Shown here: positions 55,104-63,721 of the stretch, piece by piece
Position numbering within the stretch: the first letter of the stretch is position 1
Layout: every line of letters begins with the position of its first letter
Source of the DNA: Sphingopyxis macrogoltabida
GTDB lineage: Bacteria > Pseudomonadota > Alphaproteobacteria > Sphingomonadales > Sphingomonadaceae
Direction: 5' to 3'
Assembly: GCF_001314325.1 (NCBI RefSeq)
Contig: NZ_CP009429.1
Coordinates: 3,100,501-3,164,500 of the forward strand
DNA length: 64,000 bases
Program-made: the position numbers and the translations under genes
The notes under the pieces: model-generated
Seen by the model: the letters and a program-made list of their open reading frames with translations, nothing else
Databases searched by the model: none
What the model was told of the DNA's origin: nothing

Positions 55104-56237
55104 CTACCCGCGCTGCAATCCGATCAGCGGCCGCAGCCAGCCGATGCTGCGCCCGATCGCGTAGAAAAGCCAGCATCCCGATACGGTCGCGGCAAAGAGG
55201 ATCAGGAACGACGGCAGCGCGTCGACGCCGGCGTGCAGCAGGTACCAGCCGACCACGACGATGATCGTCTGGTGGATGATGTAGAAGGGGAACACTGCCT
55301 CGGCGAGTGTCGCGCGCCAGGGGTGGTCGCGGTTCCAATAGTGATCGGCGATCCCGACCAGCGCGACGATCGCCGCCCAGCCCTGCACCAGCCGTGCGAT
55401 GTGATAGGGCGGAAACACGCAGTCGGGCGCGATCGTGTCGCCCGGCCACGTCCATTCGACCCACGCCACGGGCACGAAGGCGACGACGGCCAGCACCGCC
55501 GCAACCTTCCACCAGCGCGCCACCGCGTCGAACAGCGACGGCCGGACGCGGAGCAGCCAGCCGGCGGCAAAGGCCACCAGATAATGGAGGTGCGACGGCC
55601 CGTCGTCGAACAGCGCATGCGTTTCATCATGATCCGGAAAAAGCGCATAGATGATCAGCCACGCCGCAAGCGGCCAGACGAGCAGCCCCCAGCCGTTCAG
55701 CCACCGCGCCGCCGCGTCGGCGATCCGCGCCCGGACGCCTTCGGGTACGACCGCGAGCAGCAACGCCGCGAGCATCGTATAAACCCACAGATAGACGACG
55801 AACCACAGATGCTGCCAGGTCGGCAGCGCGATGCCGTCGATGAACTGGAAACCGAAATAGTCGTGCAGCCAGAAGTGCAGGAAGCCTTGGCGGTAGCCGT
55901 GCTGTCCGGCAAGGTCGATCCACGGCTGCGGCGGGATGAAGACGGCCACGCCGAACAGCAGCGGCACCAGCAGCCGCGCGCTGCGCGAACGTGCGAAGGT
56001 TCCGCTGCCGCCGAGCTTCGCGAACAGCGCCGCGCTGGCATAGCCCGAGACGAGGAACAGCAGGGCCAGCCGCCAGCCATTGGTCGCCAGCATCGGGATC
56101 GCGACCCAGTCGATCGGCTCGGCAATCTTCACATGCCAGTCCCACGGCACGAAATACATCCCGATATGATAGAAGATCAACAGCGCGAACGCGCCGATCC
56201 GCAGCCAGTCCATGCCGTAATGGCGTGCAGTGGTCAT
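55104..56237 (-). CDS. acyltransferase 3 family integral membrane protein (OpgC-like)
   Basis: 377 residues from ATG 56237, preceded by GGGGAG. About ten membrane helices. Signatures are MDWLRIGAFALLIFYHIGMY (the catalytic-site RxxA...H), LLFLVSGYASAALFAKLG and FPFYIIHQTIIVVVGWYLLH. Members O-acylate extracellular glycans, glucans or lipids, as OpgC does. Which polymer is acylated is unknown. It forms a small unit with the 65-residue membrane protein. Confidence 0.87.
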   Translation of the reverse strand: MTTARHYGMDWLRIGAFALLIFYHIGMYFVPWDWHVKIAEPIDWVAIPMLATNGWRLALLFLVSGYASAALFAKLGGSGTFARSRSARLLVPLLFGVAVFIPPQPWIDLAGQHGYRQGFLHFWLHDYFGFQFIDGIALPTWQHLWFVVYLWVYTMLAALLLAVVPEGVRARIADAAARWLNGWGLLVWPLAAWLIIYALFPDHDETHALFDDGPSHLHYLVAFAAGWLLRVRPSLFDAVARWWKVAAVLAVVAFVPVAWVEWTWPGDTIAPDCVFPPYHIARLVQGWAAIVALVGIADHYWNRDHPWRATLAEAVFPFYIIHQTIIVVVGWYLLHAGVDALPSFLILFAATVSGCWLFYAIGRSIGWLRPLIGLQRG

Positions 56238-56252
56238 CGGCACTCCCCTCCC

Positions 56253-56345
56253 CGTCATTGCGAGCGCAGCGAAGCGATCTCCGGCTCTCGTTCCCGTATG
56301 ACGCTGGCTGGAGATTGCTTCGTCGCTGCGCTCCTCGCAATGACG
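56253..56345. repeat. REP-like imperfect palindrome (TCATTGCGAGCGCAGCGA type)
   Basis: Left part 56253-56282 and right part 56310-56345 are inverted repeats with one six-base insertion, bounded by CGTCATTGCGAG and CTCGCAATGACG. This class is a common intergenic palindrome of sphingomonads and other alphaproteobacteria. It lies between the acyltransferase and carboxylase genes. Confidence 0.75.
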
Positions 56346-56358
56346 AAATCAGGTCGTC

Positions 56359-57876
56359 CTATTTCAGCACCCGCCACGCCAGTTCGGCAAATTCGCACAG
56401 CAACGGCCGCGTATCGCGCGGGTCGATGATATCCTCGACGCCGTACTTCTCCGCCGTCCGGAACGGCGAGCGCACGCGGTTCAGCCGCTCCCGGATCGCT
56501 TCCAGATGGGCCGCCGGGTCCTCGGCCGCCTCCAGCTCGCTCTTGTAGGCGACCTCGACCCCGCCCTCGATCGGCAGGCTGCCCCAGTCGCCCGACGGCC
56601 AGGCGAAGCGATACTGGAAACGCTCGGCGTTCGACATCGCGCTCCCCGCAATCCCATAGGCCCGCCGCACCACCAACGACGCCAGCGGCACCGTCGCGCG
56701 ATAAATCGCATTCATCGCCTGCACCCCATAGCGGATCGTTCCCGTCCGCTCGGCCTCGCCGCCGATCATGAAGCCCGGATTGTCGACGAGGTGGACGATC
56801 GGCAGCCGGAACTGGTCGGCCATCTTCACGAAGCGCTCGGCCTTTTCGCTCGTCTTCGCGTCCCACGATCCGCCGAGATAGGACGGATCGCTCGCCAGCA
56901 CCGCGACCGGATAGCCGTCGAGCCGCGCGAATGCGGTGATCACCGCCCGCCCCCAGCGCGCGCCCATTTCGAAGAAACTGCCCTGATCGAACACTGCATC
57001 GGCGATGCGCCGCATCGAATAGACCATCTTCGCTTCGCGCGGCACGACCGACAGCAGCGCCTCCTCGCGGCGACCCACCGGATCGCGGCATTCGGTCCGC
57101 GCCGCGCGTTCGTGGATCGACGACGGCAGATACGACAGGAAACGCCGCGCCGCCGCAAAGGCTTCGGCCTCCGACGCCACCTCGTCGTCGACGACGCCGT
57201 TGCGCGTATGGACATCGGTTCCGCCCAATTCCTCGCGATCCAGCGTATCGCCGATCGCCGCCGCAACCGCCGGCCCCGCCGCGAAGAGCTGCGACAGGCC
57301 CCGGACCATCACGCTGTAATGGCTCGCGACGACGCGCGCGGCGCCGAGCCCTGCGGTCGGCCCGAGCGCCAGCGCGACCACCGGCACGGTATCGAGATTG
57401 GCGATGATCTCGTGCCACCCCGGAACGTGCGGGATATAGGTATAGCCCATATCCTCCAGTGTCTTGACCGACCCGCCGCCTCCGGTGCCGTCGATCATGC
57501 GAATCAGCGGCAGGCGATATTCATGCGCCATCGCCTCGCACTGGACGAACTTGCGGTGCAGCGCCGCGTCGGCGGCGCCGCCGCGCACCGTGAAATCGTC
57601 GGCCGAGGCGACGACCGGGCGGCCGTCGATATTCGCCCGCCCGAAGATGAAGTTCGACGCGGCGAGGTCTTCGAGTTCGCCGTCGGGACCATAACTGCCG
57701 CGCCCCGCGATCTTGCCGATCTCGCGAAAACTGCCGGGGTCGACGATCGCCGCAAGCCGCGCCCGCGCGTCCATCTTGCCGCGCCCGTGCTGGCGCGCGA
57801 CCTTTTCTTCCCCGCCCATTTTCTCGGCCATCGCACGGCGTTGCCCGAGTTCATCGACTTCTTTTTTCCAGCTCAT
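56359..57876 (-). CDS. acyl-CoA carboxylase, carboxyltransferase (beta) subunit
   Basis: 505 residues. Two crotonase-like carboxyltransferase halves: the N-terminal one has KMDARARLAAIVDPGSFREI, LPLIRMIDGTGGGGSV and LGPTAGLGAARVVASHYSVM; the C-terminal has LASDPSYLGGSWDAKTSEKA, VHLVDNPGFMIGGEAERTGT and AYGIAGSAMSNAERFQYRFA. It transfers CO2 from biotin to propionyl-, acetyl- or methylcrotonyl-CoA. The biotin carboxylase alpha subunit is not in this window, so the substrate cannot be fixed. Confidence 0.93.
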   Translation of the reverse strand: MSWKKEVDELGQRRAMAEKMGGEEKVARQHGRGKMDARARLAAIVDPGSFREIGKIAGRGSYGPDGELEDLAASNFIFGRANIDGRPVVASADDFTVRGGAADAALHRKFVQCEAMAHEYRLPLIRMIDGTGGGGSVKTLEDMGYTYIPHVPGWHEIIANLDTVPVVALALGPTAGLGAARVVASHYSVMVRGLSQLFAAGPAVAAAIGDTLDREELGGTDVHTRNGVVDDEVASEAEAFAAARRFLSYLPSSIHERAARTECRDPVGRREEALLSVVPREAKMVYSMRRIADAVFDQGSFFEMGARWGRAVITAFARLDGYPVAVLASDPSYLGGSWDAKTSEKAERFVKMADQFRLPIVHLVDNPGFMIGGEAERTGTIRYGVQAMNAIYRATVPLASLVVRRAYGIAGSAMSNAERFQYRFAWPSGDWGSLPIEGGVEVAYKSELEAAEDPAAHLEAIRERLNRVRSPFRTAEKYGVEDIIDPRDTRPLLCEFAELAWRVLK

Positions 57877-57933
57877 GGGGGCGGAGGCTATCTTACGTTG
57901 ACGGAAACGTCATGCAAAACCTATCGTTGGGCG

Positions 57934-58431
57934 ATGACGCGCCGGTTCGCCCTTCCCCTCGCCATCTCGCTGCTGGCGCTCGCGCCTGCCGCCGCCCGCG
58001 AAACGCGCACCATCCCGGGTGTCGAAGACCCCTACCGGACCGACGCTTTCGTCGCCGACCCGATGCCGGCGATCGACGCCGCACTCGCGAGGGCGCGGCA
58101 GTCGGGCAAGCCGGTCCTCCTCGTCATGGGCACCGGCGATTGTCACGACAGCGCTTGGCTTGCCAACCTGCTCGGGACCGCGCGTTTCGCGCCGGTCCGC
58201 GACCGCTACGAGATCGTCTATGCCGATATCGGCATGCCGCATGTCCGCGGTCTCGGACGCAGCCCCGAGGTGCCGAAACGCTTCGGCTTCCGGATCAAGG
58301 GCACGCCGACCGTCGCGATCCTCGATGCCGAGGGCCGCGTCCTCAACCGCAAGGCCGCACCGAAGTGGCGCAACGCCGCCAGCCGCAGCGACGACGAAAT
58401 CTATCAAGAACTTATGGGGAGAGACGAATGA
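57934..58431 (+). CDS. exported thioredoxin-like protein with a C-x-x-S site
   Basis: 165 residues from ATG 57934 with signal peptide RRFALPLAISLLALAPAAA. The thioredoxin-like fold is suggested by ARQSGKPVLLVMGTGDCHDS and IKGTPTVAILDAEGRVLNRK, with the cis-proline loop GTPTV. The usual WCxxC is DCHDS here, so Cys70 is alone (C-x-x-S, monothiol). It probably does not act as a normal disulfide oxidoreductase. Its stop overlaps the SDR start (ATGA), so the two are co-translated. Confidence 0.75.
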   Translation: MTRRFALPLAISLLALAPAAARETRTIPGVEDPYRTDAFVADPMPAIDAALARARQSGKPVLLVMGTGDCHDSAWLANLLGTARFAPVRDRYEIVYADIGMPHVRGLGRSPEVPKRFGFRIKGTPTVAILDAEGRVLNRKAAPKWRNAASRSDDEIYQELMGRDE

Positions 58432-59207
58432 CCGACATGAACCTTGCAGGGCGCGTCGCGCTCGTCACCGGCGCGTCGCGCGGGATCGGCCGCGGCATCG
58501 CGATCGGGCTCGCCGAAGCGGGCGCCGATGTCGCGGTCAACTATACGCGCGGCGAAGAGGCCGCCGCCGAAACCGTCGCCGCGATCCAGGCGCTCGGCCG
58601 GAGGGCAAAGGCCTATCAGGCGTCGGTCATCGACGAGGCCGCCTGCGCCGCGATGATCGCCGGCATCGAAGCCGACTTCGGCCCCCTCTCCATCCTCGTC
58701 AACAATGCCGGCATTGCGAGCCGTGGCCTCGCGGTCGCCGACACCGACCCGGCAGAGGTCGACAAGCTCTTCGCCGTCCACGCCGCCGGCCCTCACCGCC
58801 TCTCGCGCCTCGCGCTGCCGCAGCTTCGCCGGCACGAACGGAGCGACATCGTCGTCATTTCGAGCATCGCAACGCTTGCCAACGCCCCGAACGGCGCCCC
58901 CTACACGATGGCGAAAGCGGCCGGCGAGGCGCTCGCGCTGACCCTCGCGAAGGAGGAACTTGCGAACGGCGTCCGCGTCAACATCGTCGCCCCCGCGCTC
59001 ACCGTCAGCGACATGGGCGAAAAGCTCTCGCGCGCGATCACCGGCAACGCGGACATCCACCACCTCGACACCACAATGCCCTTCGGCCGCGTCGCCGTCC
59101 CCGCCGACGTCGCCGCGGCGGTCGTCTGGTTCGTCAGCGACGCGAACCCCTATTGCTCGGGGCAGAAACTCAACATCGACGGCGCGGGAATGGCGACCTT
59201 TCGCTAG
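58428..59207 (+). CDS. short-chain dehydrogenase/reductase
   Basis: 259 residues. Classical SDR: NAD(P)-binding VALVTGASRGIGRGIAIGLA, structural LVNNAGIASR, catalytic serine in VVISSIATLANAPNG and Tyr-x3-Lys in APYTMAKAAGEALALTLAKE, ending with SDANPYCSGQKLNIDGAGMA. It reduces or oxidises a small alcohol or ketone; FabG-like enzymes share these features but the substrate cannot be inferred. It overlaps the thioredoxin-like gene by four bases. Confidence 0.93.
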   Translation: MTDMNLAGRVALVTGASRGIGRGIAIGLAEAGADVAVNYTRGEEAAAETVAAIQALGRRAKAYQASVIDEAACAAMIAGIEADFGPLSILVNNAGIASRGLAVADTDPAEVDKLFAVHAAGPHRLSRLALPQLRRHERSDIVVISSIATLANAPNGAPYTMAKAAGEALALTLAKEELANGVRVNIVAPALTVSDMGEKLSRAITGNADIHHLDTTMPFGRVAVPADVAAAVVWFVSDANPYCSGQKLNIDGAGMATFR

Positions 59208-59223
59208 CCCGCACTTTTCAACC

Positions 59224-59721
59224 TCAGCGGAACCAGCGCTCGGTGTTGACGACGATGTCCCGAATGCAGTTCGATTTACGATCGGGCCAATAAAAGCCCA
59301 GCAACCCCTCCCGCTGCCGGATATTATAGCTCGGGCAACTCGCGTCCCGACAATTGTCCTCGATCTTCCCGCCAGGATATTTCACGGTTACCCGGTCGGT
59401 CCTGATGCAGACGCGGTCCAGACCTTCAATTGTGAAGATAGCACCGCCGTCGCCTCGCCGCAGATGCAGGCGCGGACCGCCAAGTGCGGGGATCGCAGAT
59501 TTTTCGACATAGCAATCTCCGGATCTGCATTTGTCCGGCAAACCGAACGCTTCGACAAAATCCGCAGCGGTCAACTCATGGTCGGGATTCACTTTGTCGA
59601 GCCGCTCGAATAGCGCTGCTTCAGCCGGGTTGAACGCATCCTTGGGCGCCAGCCAGAAAAACAGGGCACCGCCGATGGCCAGCGTCAGAAGCGTCACATG
59701 AAGAAAGCCTCGCCAGTTCAT
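59224..59721 (-). CDS. hypothetical membrane-anchored protein
   Basis: 165 residues. One N-terminal helix (WRGFLHVTLLTLAIGGALFF) anchors a periplasmic or cytoplasmic domain that includes six cysteines (LPDKCRSGDCYVEKS, RVCIRTDR, IEDNCRDASCPSY, SNCIRD), which may form disulfides if exported. I do not recognise a family. Base composition is lower in GC than the neighbours and it has no near neighbour on its strand, so it could be acquired. Function unknown. Confidence 0.65.
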   Translation of the reverse strand: MNWRGFLHVTLLTLAIGGALFFWLAPKDAFNPAEAALFERLDKVNPDHELTAADFVEAFGLPDKCRSGDCYVEKSAIPALGGPRLHLRRGDGGAIFTIEGLDRVCIRTDRVTVKYPGGKIEDNCRDASCPSYNIRQREGLLGFYWPDRKSNCIRDIVVNTERWFR

Positions 59722-59780
59722 GATATAATATTACATTGATTTTGGAAGGGTGGCAAGTTGCGGAAAGACCGGTTGAAAAA

Positions 59781-60029
59781 TCAACCCATCCCATGCTCTG
59801 CCGGGATGCCCGACGGCGGCCCTTCGGGCATGCGCGTTAACTCCGCTTCGCCCGCGTCCGCCTCGTAACGCGCCAGCAGTTCGTCGGGGTCATATTAGAT
59901 CCCGATCGGATTGTTGCCGAACAGCTCGCTCTTCATATAGGCGACCCCGTCGGCGACGCTGCCATGGTCGACCTGAAACTCCATCCAGCAACCCGCCGCG
60001 ATGCGGCGCGCCTTCGTTTCGTTGTGCAA
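59781..60029 (-). pseudogene. probable small gene with an in-frame stop, otherwise a 44-residue ORF
   Basis: This covers most of the 336-base gap between 59722 and 60057. From TTG 60029 (AGGGG seven bases upstream) a coding-like frame reads HNETKARRIAAGCWMEFQVD and AYMKSELFGNNPIGI, then hits TAA at 59895-59897, then continues in the same frame as YDPDELLARYEADAG up to TGA at 59781. Codon use stays typical on both sides, which suggests one ancestral gene of about 82 residues interrupted by a nonsense change; alternatively it is a true 44-residue protein. It ends upstream of the EamA gene, which runs the other way. No homologue is recognised. Confidence 0.4.
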
Positions 60030-60057
60030 GTCCAAACCCCTCCGCTAGAGCCATCTC

Positions 60058-60960
60058 ATGCGTCCCGATTCGGCCTCTCCTCTTGTTCCGTTCCTGATCG
60101 CGTGCGCGGGCATTGCGACCTTTTCGGCGATGGACGTGCTGATGAAGGGGCTGTCGATCGACATCGGCGCCTATAATGCGGTGCTCTGGCGCACCGGGAC
60201 GGGGACGCTGGTCAGCGGCGCAATCTACCTGGCGGCGCGGCCGAAATGGCCCGACCGGGCGACGATGCGGATCCACGCATGGCGCTCGCTGTTCGTATCG
60301 GGGATGGCGCTCAGTTTTTTCTGGGGGCTCGCGCGGCTGCCGATGGCCGAAGCGATCGCCCTCGCCTTCGTCGCGCCGCTGATGGCGCTCTATATGGCCG
60401 CCATTTTCCTCGGCGAGAAGATCGGGCCGCGCTCGATCGCCGCCTCGCTGCTCGGGCTCGCGGGGGTGATCGTGATCGTCGCGGGCAAGCTCGGCGGCAG
60501 CGACTATTCGGATGAGGCGCTCTGGGCGGTCGGCGCCGTATTCCTGTCGGCGATCTTCTACGCCTATAATCTCATCCTCGCGCGGCGGCAGGCCAAGATG
60601 GCCGAGCCGCTGGAAATCGCCTTTTTCCAGAATTTCTTCGTCGCCGCGATCCTCGCGCTCGGCGCGCCGTGGTTCCTCGCGGTGCCCGACGCCGGGCAGG
60701 CGCCGCATATCTTCGGCGCCGCAGTGCTGGCGACCACCTCGCTGCTGCTCCTGAGCTGGGCCTATGCCCGCGCCGAGACGCAGATCCTTGCGACGACCGA
60801 ATATACCGGTTTCCTGTGGGCGATGCTGTTCGGCTGGTTCTTCTTTAACGAGGCAGTGGCCTTGCCGACGCTCGCGGGTGCGGCGCTGATCGTCGCCGCC
60901 TGCCTGATCGTCATCCGCAAGGCGCCGCATGGCGACCCGATCGAGCCGGCGGCGGCCTAA
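60058..60960 (+). CDS. EamA/DMT family membrane transporter
   Basis: 300 residues, ten transmembrane helices in two EamA repeats. The first repeat starts PFLIACAGIATFSAMDVLMK and includes LPMAEAIALAFVAPLMALYM; the second includes LSWAYARAETQILATTEYTG and FLWAMLFGWFFFNEAV. These are drug/metabolite transporters of unknown substrate. The final four bases overlap the convergent Sua5 gene. Confidence 0.9.
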   Translation: MRPDSASPLVPFLIACAGIATFSAMDVLMKGLSIDIGAYNAVLWRTGTGTLVSGAIYLAARPKWPDRATMRIHAWRSLFVSGMALSFFWGLARLPMAEAIALAFVAPLMALYMAAIFLGEKIGPRSIAASLLGLAGVIVIVAGKLGGSDYSDEALWAVGAVFLSAIFYAYNLILARRQAKMAEPLEIAFFQNFFVAAILALGAPWFLAVPDAGQAPHIFGAAVLATTSLLLLSWAYARAETQILATTEYTGFLWAMLFGWFFFNEAVALPTLAGAALIVAACLIVIRKAPHGDPIEPAAA

Positions 60961-61889
60961 ACCGCCGCGCGCGCCAGCCGGTCGTTGATCGCGGCGCCCA
61001 GCCCTTCCCCGGGGATCGCCGCCACCGCGATCCGCCCCTTCGCGCTCGCGGCGCCCGCGTGCAGCGCATCGAACAATCGCGCCGCCGCCTCGGTCAGGTC
61101 GCCGGCCGCGCTCAGATCATAGTCGCCCGCGACGGCGCCGAACCCGATCCCATATTCGTCGTCGGCAAATTCCGTCGCTCCCAGCCGCACCGGTTTCCCC
61201 GGCGCATAGTGGCTGGCGAGCATGCCCGGCGCAACGACCTCCGATCCCGCCACCCCCGTCACCGGCAGCCCGCTCGCCTCGCCCAGCATCGCGGCGGTCA
61301 CCGGCCCCGGCCGCAGCACTTCGACCGCGCCGTCCCGGATCCGCGCGATCGTCGATTCGACCCCCGCCGTCGTCGCCCCGTCATCGATCACCAGCGCGAT
61401 CCGCCCGTCGAGGCTCGCGAGCACATGTTCCGCCCGCGTCGGGCTGACCTTCCCGCTGGCATTGGCGCTCGGCGCCGCCAGCGGTGCGCCGGTGGCGGCG
61501 AGCAGCGCCTGCATCGCGCGATGCCCCGGCACCCGGATCGCGATCGTCCCCAGCCCCGCCGTCGCGATGCTCGCGACCGGGCAATCATGGGTGCGCGGCA
61601 CGACCAACGTCAGCGGCCCCGGCCAGAAGGCCGCAGCCAGCGCGCGCTCGGCAGCGCCGAAGACCCCCAGCTTTTCGGCTGCCTCCAGATGCGGAACATG
61701 GACGATCAGCGGGTTGAAATCGGGCCGGCCCTTGGCGGCATAGATGCGCGCGACCGCGCCCGAATCGCGTGCGTCGGCGGCGAGGCCATAGACGGTCTCG
61801 GTCGGCACCGCGACCGGCTGGCCGCGGGCGACCAGCGCCGCCGCGCGCGAAATCGCGTCGCTGCCGTAGGGGCAGGTTTCGGTGTTCAT
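60957..61889 (-). CDS. sua5: L-threonylcarbamoyladenylate synthase (Sua5 type)
   Basis: 310 residues. The YrdC domain shows GQPVAVPTETVYGLAADARD, AAKGRPDFNPLIVHV and LAAPSANASGKVSPTRAEHV; the extra C-terminal Sua5 domain includes VVAPGMLASHYAPGKPVRLG. It makes threonylcarbamoyl-AMP from threonine, bicarbonate and ATP for the t6A37 modification of ANN-decoding tRNAs. The presence of the linker and Sua5 domain distinguishes it from short TsaC. Confidence 0.95.
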   Translation of the reverse strand: MNTETCPYGSDAISRAAALVARGQPVAVPTETVYGLAADARDSGAVARIYAAKGRPDFNPLIVHVPHLEAAEKLGVFGAAERALAAAFWPGPLTLVVPRTHDCPVASIATAGLGTIAIRVPGHRAMQALLAATGAPLAAPSANASGKVSPTRAEHVLASLDGRIALVIDDGATTAGVESTIARIRDGAVEVLRPGPVTAAMLGEASGLPVTGVAGSEVVAPGMLASHYAPGKPVRLGATEFADDEYGIGFGAVAGDYDLSAAGDLTEAAARLFDALHAGAASAKGRIAVAAIPGEGLGAAINDRLARAAV

Positions 61890-61965
61890 GCTCTCGTTTG
61901 ACCCTCAGCCATGCCGCGCTATAGCGCCCGCGAATGGGGATTCACCAGTAAAGTCGGGACAAGAG

Positions 61966-63708
61966 ATGACCTATACTCCGCCCACCACCGAACAATTGTT
62001 CGTTCTCGACCATATCGCCCGCGTCGACGCGATGGCCAGCCACGACAAATTCGCCGCCGCGACCCCCGACATGGTCGAGGCGATCGTCACCGGTATCGGC
62101 GACTTCGCTGCCGAGGTTTACGCCCCGCTCAACCGCGTCGGCGACGTCCAGAACCCCAAATGGGACAATGGCAAGGTCACCATGCCGCCGGGCTTCAAGG
62201 AAGCGTACCGGCAGTTCGTCGAGGCGGGCTGGGGCAGCCTCGACGGCCCCGGCGAATATGGCGGGCAGGACCTGCCCTTCACGCTCGCGACCGTGGTGAT
62301 CGAGACGCTCGGCAGCGGCAACATGGGCTTCACGCTTTGCCCCATTCTGACCGCGGGCGCGATCCACGCGCTGATGGCCTATGGCACCGAGGAGCAGCGG
62401 CAGACCTGGCTGCCCAAGCTGGTCAACGGCGAATGGAATGGCACGATGAACCTGACCGAGCCCGCCGCGGGCAGCGACGTCGGCGCGCTGCGCTCGACCG
62501 CCGAGAAGGTGACCGAAGGCCAGCACGCGGGCCTCTACAGGATCAAGGGCCAGAAGATCTTCATCACCTTCGGCGAGCATGACCTCACCGACAATATCGT
62601 CCACCTCGTCCTTGCCCGCACCCCCGGCGCGCCCGAGGGCACGCGCGGTATCTCGCTGTTCCTCGTCCCTAAATACCGCCTCGATGCGGCCGGCAACCCG
62701 ACGATTTCGAACGGTGTCCATTGCGCCTCGATCGAGCACAAGCTCGGTATCCACGGATCGCCGACCGCGGTGATGGTCTATGGCGACGGCGAGGATTGCC
62801 TCGGCGAGATCGTCGGCGACGAGATGGGCGGCATGCGCGCGATGTTCGTGATGATGAACAACGCCCGCCTGATGGTCGGCTGCCAGGGCGTCCAGATCGC
62901 CGAGCGTGCGACGCAGCAGGCGCAGCGCTACGCCGCCGAACGCGTTCAGTCGTCGCTCGCCGGTTCGCCCGACCGCACCCCGGTGACGATCGACCAGCAC
63001 CCCGACGTCCGCCGCATGCTGTGGCGGATGCGCGCCCAGACCGAGGCCGCACGGGCGCTGACCTATTATGCCGCGGCGCAGATAGACTTCGGCAAATTGG
63101 GCGACGAGGCCGCGGCGATGCGCGCCGAGATACTCATCCCGCTGGTCAAGGCGCATGCCACCGACATCGGCTGCGAGGTCGCCAGCCTTGGCGTGCAGGT
63201 GCACGGCGGCATGGGCTTCATCGAGGAAACCGGCGCCGCACAGCATTATCGCGACGCGCGCATCGCGCCGATCTATGAAGGCACCAACGGCATCCAGGCC
63301 GCCGATCTCGTCGGGCGCAAGCTCGGCATGGCGGGCGGCGACCTCGTCCGCGGCCTGATCGACGACATCGCGCACGGCGCCGCCGACTTCCCCGAACTGC
63401 AGCAGCTCGTCGACGCGTGCCGCGCGGTCACCGACTGGATGGTGAATGCGAACACCGGCGACCGGCTCGCGGGCAGCTACCCCTATCTCACCATGCTTTC
63501 GACCGCGACGTGCGGCTGGCTGATGGCGCTCCAGCACAAGGCTGCGAAGACCGCGCTCGACGAAGGCAATGGCGACGCCGCTTTCCTCGAAGCCAAGGTC
63601 GCTTCGACGCGCTTCTACCTGCAGCAGATCGTGCCCGCGGCAACCGGCCTCGCCCCCTCGGCGCTCGCCGGCGACGCGGCGCTCGCGCCGCTGCCCGCGC
63701 TCGGTTGA
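61966..63708 (+). CDS. acyl-CoA dehydrogenase, large DmdC/FadE-type
   Basis: 580 residues from ATG 61966 (GGGACAAGAG). The core ACAD domains show TMNLTEPAAGSDVGALRSTA, KIFITFGEHDLTDNIVHLVL and GVQVHGGMGFIEETGAAQHY, and IAPIYEGTNGIQAADLVGRK precedes a C-terminal extension of about 120 residues characteristic of the group with 3-methylmercaptopropionyl-CoA dehydrogenase DmdC. It oxidises an acyl-CoA with FAD. A short- or branched-chain substrate is possible; DmdC itself is not proven. Confidence 0.9.
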   Translation: MTYTPPTTEQLFVLDHIARVDAMASHDKFAAATPDMVEAIVTGIGDFAAEVYAPLNRVGDVQNPKWDNGKVTMPPGFKEAYRQFVEAGWGSLDGPGEYGGQDLPFTLATVVIETLGSGNMGFTLCPILTAGAIHALMAYGTEEQRQTWLPKLVNGEWNGTMNLTEPAAGSDVGALRSTAEKVTEGQHAGLYRIKGQKIFITFGEHDLTDNIVHLVLARTPGAPEGTRGISLFLVPKYRLDAAGNPTISNGVHCASIEHKLGIHGSPTAVMVYGDGEDCLGEIVGDEMGGMRAMFVMMNNARLMVGCQGVQIAERATQQAQRYAAERVQSSLAGSPDRTPVTIDQHPDVRRMLWRMRAQTEAARALTYYAAAQIDFGKLGDEAAAMRAEILIPLVKAHATDIGCEVASLGVQVHGGMGFIEETGAAQHYRDARIAPIYEGTNGIQAADLVGRKLGMAGGDLVRGLIDDIAHGAADFPELQQLVDACRAVTDWMVNANTGDRLAGSYPYLTMLSTATCGWLMALQHKAAKTALDEGNGDAAFLEAKVASTRFYLQQIVPAATGLAPSALAGDAALAPLPALG

Positions 63709-63721
63709 GCGAACGCCGCGG

